Source of the DNA: Paenibacillus xylanexedens | Lineage (GTDB): Bacteria; Bacillota; Bacilli; Paenibacillales; Paenibacillaceae | Assembly (NCBI RefSeq): GCF_007680605.1 | Contig: NZ_VEIO01000011.1 | Coordinates: 1 to 64,000, forward strand | Length of the DNA: 64,000 nt | Direction of reading: 5' to 3' | Shown here: piece by piece, positions 43,195 to 53,032 of the stretch | How positions within the stretch are numbered: the first letter of the stretch is position 1 | How the letters are laid out: every line of letters begins with the position of its first letter | Program-made: the position numbers and the translations under genes | The notes under the pieces: generated by a model | Database searches by the model: none | Told to the model about the DNA's origin: nothing | The model's input: the letters and a program-made list of their open reading frames with translations, nothing else

Positions 43195-44067
43195 GTGAAC
43201 GCTTTGAGTGAAAAGGAAAAGGTACCTTATGTCGTGACAAGCAAAAGCTATACTGCCGTTGCTATTAATGCAGCGTCCAAGGCGGGAGAGTGGATCAAGA
43301 GCCGTCTGGGTACGGTAAGTGAACTCGGAACGAAGTATTCCCCTCAAGATCTGGTAACCGAAGTGGATAAAGGAGCAGAGCAGATGATTCGCCGCCTGAT
43401 TCTCACCCATTTTCCAGACCACGCTATTCTGGGGGAAGAGGGAGTTGAACCGGGGCCTGAAGCTTCAGCAAGAGCGCTGAAAGAGGCAGCGGAGGAAGAG
43501 TATCTCTGGATTGTTGACCCGGTGGATGGAACGACGAACTTTGTGCACGGATTCCCGTTCTACTCGGTGTCCATTGCGCTTGCACATAAGGGCGAAGTGA
43601 TTGTAGGTGTGATCTACGATCCTTCCCGTGACGAATTGTTTGTTGCGGAAAAAGGAAAAGGAGCCTACGTGCACGGAAACCGGATGACGGTATCGGGTGA
43701 GGAAACACTGGGCCAGAGCCTCGTGGCGGTAGGCTTCCCGGCAGATACGACGTTTGCGCTGCCACTGAATATGGCCGCTGTTCAGGCCCTTGCTCCGCAG
43801 GTGCGCAATCTGCGTGCAGGCGGTTCAGCTGCCATTCATCTCGCTTACGTGGCTGCAGGGCGTCTGAGTGCTTATACGGAAGTGGGGCTCAAGCCTTGGG
43901 ACATTGCCGCAGGTGCGCTACTGGTTGCGGAATCCGGTGGTAAAGTGACGGATACGAAGGGAACACCATATACGCTTGCCGTGAACCATATCGTTGCCAG
44001 CAATGGCAAGATTCATGATGCGTTGACAGAAGTATTGAAGGAAGCCAAGGCTACCGGACTGGAGTAA
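43195..44067 (+). CDS. Inositol monophosphatase family protein
   Basis: A 290-residue Mg-dependent phosphatase. Metal and substrate motifs: AILGEEGVEPG, WIVDPVDGTTNFVHGFPFYSVSIAL and KPWDIAAGALLVAESGG. The family includes inositol phosphatase, 3'-phosphoadenosine-5'-phosphatase and related enzymes. The substrate cannot be told from this sequence. GTG at 43195 is taken; TTG at 43204 is possible, and the ribosome binding site for both is weak. Confidence 0.9.
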   Translation: MNALSEKEKVPYVVTSKSYTAVAINAASKAGEWIKSRLGTVSELGTKYSPQDLVTEVDKGAEQMIRRLILTHFPDHAILGEEGVEPGPEASARALKEAAEEEYLWIVDPVDGTTNFVHGFPFYSVSIALAHKGEVIVGVIYDPSRDELFVAEKGKGAYVHGNRMTVSGEETLGQSLVAVGFPADTTFALPLNMAAVQALAPQVRNLRAGGSAAIHLAYVAAGRLSAYTEVGLKPWDIAAGALLVAESGGKVTDTKGTPYTLAVNHIVASNGKIHDALTEVLKEAKATGLE

Positions 44068-44099
44068 ACACATACCACTTTATTATAGGAGTGAATAAC

Positions 44100-44417
44100 A
44101 TGGATGAATCCAAAGAACTGGAACAACGGCTTAGCGACATGCTGACGGAAGGAGACATGGAGGCGTCCGGTGATGCTGATGAGCGTGAACGTCAACTCAT
44201 TCCTCCCAAATATGAGGTGCGTATTCAGACAGAACGAGACCCGATTGTGGAGGAAACGTTAAAGTTTCGTACCATGGCTCGGGAATTGGATGATCGATAT
44301 GACAGGTATGTGGATCGGGCTACCGGGCAGGATACTAAGGAAATCGGCGAGCCCGCGCCAAGTCAGCATGCAGATCAGGATCGAGTTAAGGATTCAGATT
44401 CGGATATCGAAGCGTAA
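44100..44417 (+). CDS. Small acidic hypothetical protein (105 aa)
   Basis: A highly charged, mostly disordered-looking protein (MDESKELEQRLSDMLTEGD, VEETLKFRTMARELDDRYDRYVDRATG). ATG at 44100 has AGGAG 8 bases upstream; GTG at 44091 lies inside that site. It follows the phosphatase gene by about 30 bp and precedes a terminator, so the two probably form an operon. Function unknown. Confidence 0.75.
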   Translation: MDESKELEQRLSDMLTEGDMEASGDADERERQLIPPKYEVRIQTERDPIVEETLKFRTMARELDDRYDRYVDRATGQDTKEIGEPAPSQHADQDRVKDSDSDIEA

Positions 44418-44512
44418 CATACAGGAAACTACGACCATCAATCGATATACCGCTTATCAGTAGGCACACTATCATTCAGATTGCTCTCACAACTAAAAGC
44501 AGAATTTAAACA

Positions 44513-44548
44513 AATAGACTTCCCGGCAAAGGGAGGTCTATTATTTTG
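44513..44548 (+). terminator. Terminator after the acidic protein gene
   Basis: The arms AATAGACTTCCC and GGGAGGTCTATT enclose a six-base loop and are followed by ATTTTG. Confidence 0.75.
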
Positions 44549-44684
44549 CGCTCACATTCAGGCGAGAGGACAAAGCTATATTTGAAGTGATAGAATAGAG
44601 GTACACAAGCATATGTCATCGGAATGAATGGTGTACTATATAATCGTGTAAATGCTGGATTTAACTAAAGGAGTGTTCACAAGA

Positions 44685-46010
44685 ATGAAGCGTAAACGTA
44701 TTTGGAGAAACACCGCAGCAGGGCTGAGTGCCAGCATGCTGGCAGGTATGTTGCTACTTACACCGTCCACATTACCGGCACATGCTGCTGACGCCAAAAC
44801 GGCCGTATTACCTGTGGCTTCAAATGAAGCATCGCTTACAGCAACCAAGAAAGATGCCTCCGCTGTAACCAAAGAGTTCCGGATCGTCACATTGGGTGAC
44901 TCCATTACCGTAGGATATGAGCCGAAGATGACCACATTGCCTTATGGTTACGTTGAGCGTTTGCAAGAACAAGGCTTGCTCCATGGGCGCACGCAAGTAG
45001 ATAACTTCGGCATCGCTGGACTTAAAACGAGTGGTTTGAAGAGCTTTACCGATGCGATCAAAGAAGGTAAGGCGCTGACTTCCGAAGCCATTCAGCCGAG
45101 TTTGCCTGATCCAAGAGCAGGACAGATCGGAGCTAATACGGCTGCGCTCCGTGAAAGCATTGCACAGGCTAATCTGGTAGCGATGACAATCGGCGGCAAT
45201 GATGTCTCGGAGCTTCTAGGTACGGCGAATACGATGAGTGATCAAGAGTTACAAGAGAAAGTAAAAGAATTGCTGTCAACGTATACAACGAATGTTACTG
45301 ATATCATTAATGATATTCATGCGATTAATCCATCTGCGCGGATTGTTATTGCCGACCAGTACCAGCCGATGCCAGCAGTAGCCGGCAAAGAGCTGTATGC
45401 CAAGCTGATGCAGGCTTCAGAGGGCTTCACACAAACGATTGACGGGATTGCTGCCCAGTTCACAGCCCAAGGAGCTGATGTGAAAGTAGCTCATGTAGCC
45501 AAAGATTTTGTGGGCGGCGAAGGCACGATGACACATATGATCAAAAATCGGGATTTCCACCCGAATCAGCTTGGATATGCTGCTATTGCTGAAGAGTTTG
45601 CAAAAACCATCTGGGGTGACTACACGAAACTGACCGCGCCGGATGCAGGTCAACCGATGAATATTATCGTTAGTGGCAAGACGCTGAACACACCGTATAA
45701 ACCAGTGATTCGTAACGGCAAAAACTTCGTCGCGATCCAGGATATCGTGAATGCAGTGGGTGCCAAAACCGTTTGGGATAACAAAACGTCAACCGCAACC
45801 ATTACCTACGGTGACCGCACAGTAGCTGTGAAGATCGGAGCGAATGCCGTGAAAGTGAACGGTGCATCCGTTACAGTGGACACGCCGGCTTTCCTGAACA
45901 AAGTAGGCAAAGAAGCCAAAACGTATGTACCGGTGGCTATGGTAGCCGAAGGTCTTGGTTTTGACGTGCAGTATATCGCGAAGCTCAAAACGGTATTTGT
46001 AAATCCGTAA
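44685..46010 (+). CDS. Secreted GDSL-type esterase with copper amine oxidase N-terminal-like (stalk) domain
   Basis: A 441-residue exported protein. The signal peptide ends near LPAHA (residue about 35). The SGNH hydrolase covers about 65-310, with block I LGDSITVGYE (nucleophile near residue 71), block III IGGNDVSE and block V DFHPNQLGYAAI. The C-terminal 110 residues form the domain called copper amine oxidase N-terminal domain, common in Paenibacillus surface proteins (GKNFVAIQDIVNAVGAKTVWDNKTSTATI; YVPVAMVAEGLGFDV). ATG at 44685 follows AAAGGAG. Copy D of the 195-bp element lies 250 bp downstream. Confidence 0.9.
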   Translation: MKRKRIWRNTAAGLSASMLAGMLLLTPSTLPAHAADAKTAVLPVASNEASLTATKKDASAVTKEFRIVTLGDSITVGYEPKMTTLPYGYVERLQEQGLLHGRTQVDNFGIAGLKTSGLKSFTDAIKEGKALTSEAIQPSLPDPRAGQIGANTAALRESIAQANLVAMTIGGNDVSELLGTANTMSDQELQEKVKELLSTYTTNVTDIINDIHAINPSARIVIADQYQPMPAVAGKELYAKLMQASEGFTQTIDGIAAQFTAQGADVKVAHVAKDFVGGEGTMTHMIKNRDFHPNQLGYAAIAEEFAKTIWGDYTKLTAPDAGQPMNIIVSGKTLNTPYKPVIRNGKNFVAIQDIVNAVGAKTVWDNKTSTATITYGDRTVAVKIGANAVKVNGASVTVDTPAFLNKVGKEAKTYVPVAMVAEGLGFDVQYIAKLKTVFVNP

Positions 46011-46260
46011 GGTTGTTTATCAAAGTGCACATTCTTATGATTGAGCATGTAGATATCGAACTTGTAAGTTTGAATATGTAGGAATGAATGTGTAAGAAGT
46101 GACCTTAATCCCAAAATATCATTAGTGGCGTGGCAGGACATGTTCCTGACTCGTCACTTTTTTGTGCTGTTCTTTTTGGTCGATTGGATTCGTAAAATCA
46201 GTAGGAGATCGAGAAATAGAAATGGTGCCTGCCTTGAGGAAGTCAGGGGGCGGCCATATT

Positions 46261-46455
46261 CTAACGGTCAGGAGAAGCCTTATTCGGCTTGAAATAAGCC
46301 TTTTGAAATTCTAACGATCCGTAGAGACGCTATTTAAGGAAATTCCTTCGATTGACCCCTGTTTTACATGAAAATGCTCCCAATAGCGTCACTGGTGATC
46401 GTTAGATTTTGAAACCATGTCAAAATGGCCAAATAAGGTCTGTGGTGATCGTTAG
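46261..46455. repeat. 195-bp palindromic element, copy D
   Basis: Forward nonamers start at 46261 (CTAACGGTC, one change) and 46311; inverted nonamers end at 46405 and 46455. The geometry is 50-95-50. The right arm, read inverted, matches the left arm of copy C over most of its length, and the left arm matches the right arm of C, so copy D is inserted in the opposite orientation. Confidence 0.92.
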
Positions 46456-47126
46456 CGGTGCAAGAGAGCAATAAGAGCACTGCAAGAGCGTTCAAGATCA
46501 CAGCAAGGGCGTTCAAGATAACAACAGCAAGAACAATATATCCATAGCATTTCTCCGAAATTGTCTCGCAACAAAGTAAAGTGATGAATGCATCGGCATT
46601 CCCTTGAACCTCTTCGTTTTTCGATTAACCCAAATACCTGCACATCTTTAGCCTAATATTGCCACCCTGAGAAACGTAACTCGCCGACAAACTGCCACAT
46701 CCGCTCCCGAGTAACGCAGCAGTCCAGCCACTAGCTATATGCCCTCGTTTCTGAGGAACGAATCCCTTCTAACTTTAAAAGTCACCCCGACCCTGCAAGC
46801 TAATCAACATTGCCACGCAGATAAACATGTTCCACTAAAAAGTGTTATAGTCACCTACATTGATCGTTGTATAGCTTCTCAGGTGACTCTATATGTTGCA
46901 TAAATATGACTTGTCATTCGACCATGGATGTGTAAATATGAAAATAAATTACATGTAAGCTGAGTTTGTGCATACAGCAGGGTAGCAAACATACTTTTTA
47001 ATTGTGATATCTTCCGCACCAAAATCAGATTAAGTTTACCGATATATTCAGATCTTTATCAGCTCGATACTAGGCCGGCATCCCTCTAATCCAGCAACCC
47101 TTCGCCAAGCAAAGGAGCGCTCCCGA
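46456..47126. other. Gene-free stretch before the histidine kinase gene
   Basis: About 670 bases. A 21-bp tandem duplication (GCAAGAGCGTTCAAGATCAC-type) lies at 46482-46523. The region 46800-47000 is A+T-rich and may hold the promoter of the two-component system. The ribosome binding site of the kinase gene is inside the palindrome GGAGCGCTCC at 47114-47123. The minus-strand frame at 46452-46643 has no support. Confidence 0.5.
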
Positions 47127-48914
47127 GTGAGTAAATTTAAAAACGCTTTCACCACACTACCCATTCACCACAAAACGATGTTGCTGATTGGCTTTTTGAT
47201 GCTGATCAGCTTTGCTTTCTACGTATCTGTCATGCAGTACGTGTTGAATATATATGACCGCCAGATCTATGAGAAATCATCACAGGTGCTGAATATGTCT
47301 TCGGTTGGCATCGAGAACAAGCTACGGGAGTTATCCAATCTGTCCTTCAAAGTAATGTCGGATGAGCCGCTACAACAGTATCTATTGCAACTGGAGAAGG
47401 CGGAGACCGGATATGAGCGGAATAGTCTCCGTAAAAAGATTACAAACCGACTCGTTGCCTACGCCGGTTCCGAGAAATACGTGTACTCCATGATCTTTAT
47501 CGATAACGATAACAATGTCATGGCGGCAGGTAATCGCGAAGGCATCTCGGAGACGAAGCAAAAGGAGCTGATTTCGCTCGGTGAGCAGTATGCCGGTTCC
47601 AACGTATGGCTGGCAAGTGGAGATCAACAGGCGAGGTTGCTGTCGGTCAGACAGGTGAAGTCCTTTACGGGCGGATCATTTACGCTGGAAAAGCTGGGGA
47701 CCCTGATTATCCGTGTGCGGCTGGATCGGATCGTACAGGATCAGATGCAGGAACCGGCAGAGGACTCACAGTTGCTGATCGTTGATGGGACGGAAGTCAT
47801 CTACCCAACCGAATCCACCGTAAGCAAATCCGAAATTGCGGAAGAAATGAAGCGGACTCAACCTTACGGAATTGCCACGTTGGAGCAGGGCAAATATTTT
47901 GTTGCAAGAGCCCATTCGTCCTATACCAGCTGGAATTATTTATATACCACGCCATTTGATCAGATGTTCAAGCAGATTCAATTTGTCAAACAATTGGTCA
48001 TGGTCATTTTTATTATGATCTTTCTGGTGGCCCTTGTGATTGGAGCCAAATTCTCGCGCAGTATCACCCATCCGATTGCTCAATTAATCAAGAAAATGCG
48101 TAATATTGAAAAAGGGGATCTGGATAAACTGGAGGAGGCAGCCCTTGGCAACATTCCCGTATCTCCGCAAAACGAAGTCGGACTGCTGCATCGAACGTTC
48201 AAGATGATGTTACAGCGGATTCGAGAGCTGATTGATGAGAATTATGCGAAGCAGCTCGTCATTCGTGAAACAGAGTTGAAAGCGCTTCAAGCGCAGATCA
48301 ATCCACACTTTTTATATAACACGCTTGAATCCATTAACTGGCTTGCCAAAGTACAGAAACAGCATCAAATCTCCGAGATGGTCGAGGCGCTGGGCTTCCT
48401 GCTACGTAGCTCGGTCAATATGTCCGAGAAGTGGATTACGCTGGAACGGGAGCTGGACATCGTGCGTAGCTACGTTACGATTCAGCGTACCCGGTTCGAG
48501 GAAAGACTTGATTTTGACATGCATATTGCACCTGAGGTCGGAACAGCTCGAATTCCCAAGTTAACCTTACAGCCGCTTGTAGAGAATGCCATTCACTATG
48601 CACTTGAACCAAGCATCGAGCCTTGTCAGATTCGAATCCGTGCCAGAGCAGAAGGGGAGCGTATTCGGATCGAGGTAGAGGATAACGGGCCGGGCATGAC
48701 CTCCGAATTTATGGAACGTTTACAGGAAGGTCAGATTCAGACCAGAGGACAGGGCATAGGGCTTACGAATATTCAGGAACGTCTAAGGTTGACCTTTGGC
48801 GATGAAGGCACCATGAGCATAAATAGCAAGCCTGGATCAGGAACTGTAGTATCGATCAGCATACCTTGGATCAGAGAGGACGATGACGATGTACAAAGTG
48901 ATGCTCGTAGATGA
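47127..48914 (+). CDS. YesM-type sensor histidine kinase
   Basis: A 595-residue kinase. Transmembrane segment 1 lies at about residues 13-36, an extracytoplasmic sensor domain (Cache-like) at about 37-285, transmembrane segment 2 at about 288-310 (QLVMVIFIMIFLVALVIGA), HAMP at 311-370, then the His-kinase domain with QAQINPHFLYNTLESINWLAK and HATPase with PLVENAIHYALE and VEDNGPGMTSEF. Such kinases control carbohydrate uptake together with an AraC-type regulator. The GTG start follows AAAGGAG. The gene overlaps the regulator by 26 bp. Confidence 0.93.
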   Translation: MSKFKNAFTTLPIHHKTMLLIGFLMLISFAFYVSVMQYVLNIYDRQIYEKSSQVLNMSSVGIENKLRELSNLSFKVMSDEPLQQYLLQLEKAETGYERNSLRKKITNRLVAYAGSEKYVYSMIFIDNDNNVMAAGNREGISETKQKELISLGEQYAGSNVWLASGDQQARLLSVRQVKSFTGGSFTLEKLGTLIIRVRLDRIVQDQMQEPAEDSQLLIVDGTEVIYPTESTVSKSEIAEEMKRTQPYGIATLEQGKYFVARAHSSYTSWNYLYTTPFDQMFKQIQFVKQLVMVIFIMIFLVALVIGAKFSRSITHPIAQLIKKMRNIEKGDLDKLEEAALGNIPVSPQNEVGLLHRTFKMMLQRIRELIDENYAKQLVIRETELKALQAQINPHFLYNTLESINWLAKVQKQHQISEMVEALGFLLRSSVNMSEKWITLERELDIVRSYVTIQRTRFEERLDFDMHIAPEVGTARIPKLTLQPLVENAIHYALEPSIEPCQIRIRARAEGERIRIEVEDNGPGMTSEFMERLQEGQIQTRGQGIGLTNIQERLRLTFGDEGTMSINSKPGSGTVVSISIPWIREDDDDVQSDARR

Positions 48915-50442
48915 TGAACGTGTCATACTGGAGGGAATTTCCCAGGTGGTTGACTGGGCGGCTGCTGGGACAGAGCTTGTAGATACGGCCAGAAATGGAG
49001 TGGAAGCACTGGGCAAAATCGAAAGCGCCAAACCCGATATCATTATCACCGACATTTCCATGCCGGGTCTGGATGGACTCGGTCTGATCGAGAAGGCGTC
49101 CGAGGCTTATCCGGCGGTACGATTTATCATGTTGTCCGGCTACAAGGAGTTTGAGTATGCTCGCAAGGCAATGCAGTATGGGGTTAAGCACTATCTGCTC
49201 AAACCCTGTAACGAGAATCAGATTCATGATGCCCTGGTTGAGCTGTTGCAGGAGCGCCAGGATGCGCAGGTGAAAGAACATGTTGCAGGAGAGATCAAGC
49301 AGCGTCTGCAACGAGTGCTTCCCCATGTGAAGGAACAGTTTCTGCTGGAGTTCATGACCAATCGCACGTATGGACCCGTGGATTTGGCGTATTATCAGGA
49401 TCTGTTCAATATGGAGCTTCAACAGAATAGCGTCCGTTTACTGTTGCTTCGGATAGTGGATGAGCATGATTACAGCCATTTATTTGCGATTAAAAATATA
49501 GCTGCAGACCTGCTTCCGGATGTACTGTTAAGCACAACGATTGAAGGCAAGCTCTTGATTGTGCTGGCAGAACAATCCGATGTGAATGTACTCCAGGAAC
49601 AGATTGAAGCGGTTCGCCAGACGTTTACCCGTCTGTACAGATTAGAGCTGACGGCTGCGCTCAGCGAAGCGGATCATATGACCCAGTCCCGGCGGTTGTT
49701 CCGCGAGGTGATGCAGTACTTGAATCATCGCTTTTTCATTGGAGAGGGCAAACTTATTACCAAGAATGATGTGGTGCTGGCAGGGGAGTGTGACGGGGTG
49801 AATGTGGAGCAGGATGCCGAGCAACTGTGCCAGTTAATCAAATCGGGCAATACGGAGGAGGCTGCCGCCGAGGTACATCGTCTGTTCGAGCAGCTGGCAG
49901 ACCAGAAGCTGGATATAGAGGTGACACGTGCTTATGTGGTGCAGTTATACTCTGCCATGATTCAAGTTTGCCCGCCAGAGGAGGCAACCGATTTCACGCA
50001 GCGGATGGCGGAACTGACGCATATGGATACGCTAGCTGATTTGAATACATTTGTAGCAGACAGTGCTACCCGTTTAACAGCTGGTTATTATAAAAATTAC
50101 ATCAGCCGTCAATCATCGGCAGTGGAGAAAATGATGGATATCGTGGACCGTCACTATGGTGAGGCTGACCTTTCCCTGAGTGGAGTAGCACATCAAATGT
50201 TATATATGAATCCGGACTATCTCGGCAAAATTTTCAAAAAAGTCACCGGCGAAAATTTCTCCAATTACGTTAATCGTCTTCGCATCGAACGGGCGTGTGA
50301 ACATATCCGCAGAGGCGGGGATGTGAAGGTGTTCGAGCTGGCCGAATTGTTCGGTTTTGGAGGTAACTCGCAATATTTCAGTCAGGTATTCAAAAAATGG
50401 ACCGGCATGACGCCTACGGAATACCGCAGATTCGGCATCTAA
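48889..50442 (+). CDS. AraC-type response regulator
   Basis: A 517-residue protein with a receiver domain of about residues 1-120 (phospho-acceptor in IIITDISMPGLDGLG, Lys in YLLKPCNENQ), a central variable region, and two helix-turn-helix motifs at about 405-517 (LSLSGVAHQMLYMNPDYLGKIFKKVTG and VFELAELFGFGGNSQYFSQVFKKWTGMTPTEYR). ATG at 48889 has AGAGAGGA 8 bases upstream and is preferred to the ATG at 48883. It likely activates the transporter operon downstream. Confidence 0.93.
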   Translation: MYKVMLVDDERVILEGISQVVDWAAAGTELVDTARNGVEALGKIESAKPDIIITDISMPGLDGLGLIEKASEAYPAVRFIMLSGYKEFEYARKAMQYGVKHYLLKPCNENQIHDALVELLQERQDAQVKEHVAGEIKQRLQRVLPHVKEQFLLEFMTNRTYGPVDLAYYQDLFNMELQQNSVRLLLLRIVDEHDYSHLFAIKNIAADLLPDVLLSTTIEGKLLIVLAEQSDVNVLQEQIEAVRQTFTRLYRLELTAALSEADHMTQSRRLFREVMQYLNHRFFIGEGKLITKNDVVLAGECDGVNVEQDAEQLCQLIKSGNTEEAAAEVHRLFEQLADQKLDIEVTRAYVVQLYSAMIQVCPPEEATDFTQRMAELTHMDTLADLNTFVADSATRLTAGYYKNYISRQSSAVEKMMDIVDRHYGEADLSLSGVAHQMLYMNPDYLGKIFKKVTGENFSNYVNRLRIERACEHIRRGGDVKVFELAELFGFGGNSQYFSQVFKKWTGMTPTEYRRFGI

Positions 50443-50495
50443 CAGGGGATTAGAAATGGCAAAGCTATGATCATGCGAGGTCATACCATATCTCA

Positions 50496-50547
50496 AGAGG
50501 AGGATAACCAGCGCTTGGAGCGTCAGGGATGTCCTCCTCTGTTTTTT
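50496..50547 (+). terminator. Terminator after the AraC-type regulator
   Basis: The arms AGAGGAGGA and TCCTCCTCT enclose a 27-base loop and are followed by a run of six T. Confidence 0.75.
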
Positions 50548-50616
50548 GAACCAACAAGACGGTTTTGTGTATTCAACTTGGATCGTACTTTTGCGAAAAT
50601 GACAATATCAAGTTTG

Positions 50617-50630
50617 TGAAAGCGTTATCA
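50617..50630. promoter_or_regulatory. cre operator (CcpA) upstream of the sugar transporter operon
   Basis: TGAAAGCGTTATCA fits the cre consensus TGWNANCGNTNWCA at all defined positions. It lies 82 bp before the binding-protein start, where CcpA-mediated catabolite repression is expected. Confidence 0.7.
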
Positions 50631-50698
50631 GTATATCGTTAACAAGATGGAGATAACCCGTTCACAATACCATATCAGCATAAAAAGGGGAGATTGGC

Positions 50699-51988
50699 AT
50701 GGTGAAAAAGGCAATATTCCTGATGATGGCTGCGTTGCTTGTATTTACAGCAGCTTGTAGCTCAGGTGGAGGCAGTGAACAAGGGTCCGGGAGCAAGGGT
50801 GATTCGGTAAACCTGCGTATCGCATGGTGGGGCTCGGATACACGGCATGAATATACGCAGAAGGTCATCGACCTGTATAAAACGAAAAATCCAAACGTCA
50901 AAATCGATGTGGAATATGCTTCTTTTGACGACTACTGGAAGAAGCTTGCCCCGCAAGCCGCAGCCAACCAGCTGCCTGATATTATCCAGATGGATATTTC
51001 CTATATCAGCCAATATGCACAGAACGGCCAGCTTGAAGATCTCGCACCGTATCTGGGCAACCAGATCAAGGTGGATGATGTGGCTGAGAATGTCATCAGC
51101 ACAGGTGTAATTAACGGGAAACAGTACGGTGTACCTGCCGGGGTTAACGTCCTTGGTTTCCAATATGATCCTGCGTTGCTCAAGAAAGCAGGCGTAGATG
51201 CCATGCCGGAAAATCTGACATGGGAATCCTACGAAGCGCTTGGTAAACAAGCAGCAGAGAAGGGACTGTATCTGGATGGCGGCGTGGCTCCGGATATTTT
51301 CTTCCACTACTTCCTGCGTACCAAAGGCAAATCGCTCTACAACCCGGAAGGAACCGGACTTGGATATGATGACGACGCTCTGTTCGTAGAGTTTTTCGGA
51401 TTAATGCAACGCATGATCGAGCAGAAGGCTGCGCCTTCGCCGGATGTGGCTAATCAAACGAAGGGCATCATTGAAGAGTCGGATTTGGTCAAAGAAAAAG
51501 GCATCGGCGTATGGCAATGGTCGAACCAATTCGTTGCGTTGCAACAGGTAGCTAACCGTCCGCTTGCGATTGCGCCAATGCCGGGACCGGATATGGAGAA
51601 AGGGCTTTATATGCAGCCAAGTATGTACTGGGGTGTAACGTCGAACTCCAAGGTGAAGGAAGAAGCAGCGAAGTTCATTGACTTCTGGGTGAATGACGAA
51701 GAAGCGAACAAACTGATCAAAGGAGAGCGCGGTGTGCCGATCTCCGGAAAAATCAAAGAGGCTATTGCTCCTGAACTGAGCGATGCAACGAAACAGGTAT
51801 TCGAATTCGTGGCATCGATGGAGCCGAAAGCTTCTCCAATGAGCCCGCCACCACCGGTTGGATCACCTGAGGTCATTTCCTCACTCGCTGATGTCGTGGA
51901 AGAGCTGAACTTTGGTAAAATTACTGCCGAACAGGCGGCACAGACCTTCCGCAAAAATGCAGAATCCGTGCTTGCCAACAATAAATAA
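50699..51988 (+). CDS. Sugar ABC transporter substrate-binding lipoprotein
   Basis: A 429-residue family 1 solute-binding protein. The lipoprotein signal ends in LVFTAAC-SSGGG, so Cys20 is the lipidated residue. The body has LRIAWWGSDTRHEYTQKVIDLYK and PDIIQMDISYISQYAQNGQLEDLAPYL. The protein belongs to the CUT1 oligosaccharide type. Together with the two permeases and the esterase that follow, and the YesM/AraC regulators, it probably takes up pectin or rhamnogalacturonan fragments; the ligand is inferred from context. Confidence 0.92.
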   Translation: MVKKAIFLMMAALLVFTAACSSGGGSEQGSGSKGDSVNLRIAWWGSDTRHEYTQKVIDLYKTKNPNVKIDVEYASFDDYWKKLAPQAAANQLPDIIQMDISYISQYAQNGQLEDLAPYLGNQIKVDDVAENVISTGVINGKQYGVPAGVNVLGFQYDPALLKKAGVDAMPENLTWESYEALGKQAAEKGLYLDGGVAPDIFFHYFLRTKGKSLYNPEGTGLGYDDDALFVEFFGLMQRMIEQKAAPSPDVANQTKGIIEESDLVKEKGIGVWQWSNQFVALQQVANRPLAIAPMPGPDMEKGLYMQPSMYWGVTSNSKVKEEAAKFIDFWVNDEEANKLIKGERGVPISGKIKEAIAPELSDATKQVFEFVASMEPKASPMSPPPPVGSPEVISSLADVVEELNFGKITAEQAAQTFRKNAESVLANNK

Positions 51989-52127
51989 CAATTGAATGAT
52001 GGCTTGCTCGTCCCTCATGCAGGGATGGACGGGAAACGGGCTGCTCGCTGACGGCGAGGGCCTTTCCCCGTCCTGTCTGTAACATGAAGGCGTCAGCAAG
52101 CTGATCCATGAAGGAGGTACGTTCCAA

Positions 52128-53030
52128 TTGAGGCAGTATTCTTCATTGCGCAGAAACTTGACGGGGTATGCTTTTATCAGCCCATTTATTATTGGTTTCC
52201 TGGGATTCACGCTCATCCCGATGTTTGTTTCCCTCTACATGTCGTTTACGAGTTATAACTTGTTCACCTCTCCCAAATGGATCGGGATGGACAACTATAC
52301 CAAGATGTTTTTTGATGATCCGAAATACTGGAATTCGGTTAAGGTTACGTTTTTATATGTATTCATCGGGGTGCCGTTAAGGCTGATCTTTGCCCTCTTT
52401 GTCGCAATGATTCTGAACACGGGCTCTCGTATGGTGGGAACGTATCGTACATTGTACTATCTGCCTTCCATCATCGGCGGCAGCGTGGCCGTATCCATTA
52501 TGTGGCGTAACCTGTTCAGTAACGAAGGCGTCATTAACAGTGCGATGACCGCCATCGGCATTGGGCCGATCAGTTGGTTCGGTGACCCGGATGCGGCGCT
52601 TGTGATGCTGATCTCCCTGTCCGTATGGCAATTCGGTTCGTCGATGCTGATCTTCCTGGCAGGACTCAAAAACATCTCTCCCGAGATGTATGAGGCTGCA
52701 GGGGTGGATGGCGCGAATCCGGTTCGGAAATTTTTCAGCATTACGTTGCCATTGCTCAGTCCAATCGTGCTGTTCAATCTGATCATGCAGACGATCGGTG
52801 CATTTATGACCTTCGTGCCTGCGTACATCATCTCCAAAGGGGAGGGTGGCCCGATGGACGGAACGATGCTCTATTCGTTATATCTGTTCCGCCAGGCATT
52901 TATGTTTAACAACATGGGTTATGCTTCTGCCATGGCTTGGGTCATGTTGATCATGATTGGTGTGCTTACAGCGGCTGTATTCCTGACATCCAAGTTCTGG
53001 GTATTTTATGAATCTGAAGGAGGGAAGTAA
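52128..53030 (+). CDS. ABC transporter permease (MalF/UgpA-type)
   Basis: A 300-residue permease with six transmembrane segments and the EAA loop YEAAGVDGANPVRKFFSITLPLLSP at about residues 188-212. TTG at 52128 is the start, with AAGGAGG 10 bases upstream. No ATPase gene is present in the locus, as usual for CUT1 systems that share one MsmK-type ATPase. Confidence 0.92.
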   Translation: MRQYSSLRRNLTGYAFISPFIIGFLGFTLIPMFVSLYMSFTSYNLFTSPKWIGMDNYTKMFFDDPKYWNSVKVTFLYVFIGVPLRLIFALFVAMILNTGSRMVGTYRTLYYLPSIIGGSVAVSIMWRNLFSNEGVINSAMTAIGIGPISWFGDPDAALVMLISLSVWQFGSSMLIFLAGLKNISPEMYEAAGVDGANPVRKFFSITLPLLSPIVLFNLIMQTIGAFMTFVPAYIISKGEGGPMDGTMLYSLYLFRQAFMFNNMGYASAMAWVMLIMIGVLTAAVFLTSKFWVFYESEGGK

Positions 53031-53032
53031 TC

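Noticed and set aside
47060..47126. S-box or T-box type riboswitch before the kinase gene
   Set aside because: A few GC-rich segments recall riboswitch leaders, but no conserved core of any known class could be found and no terminator follows.
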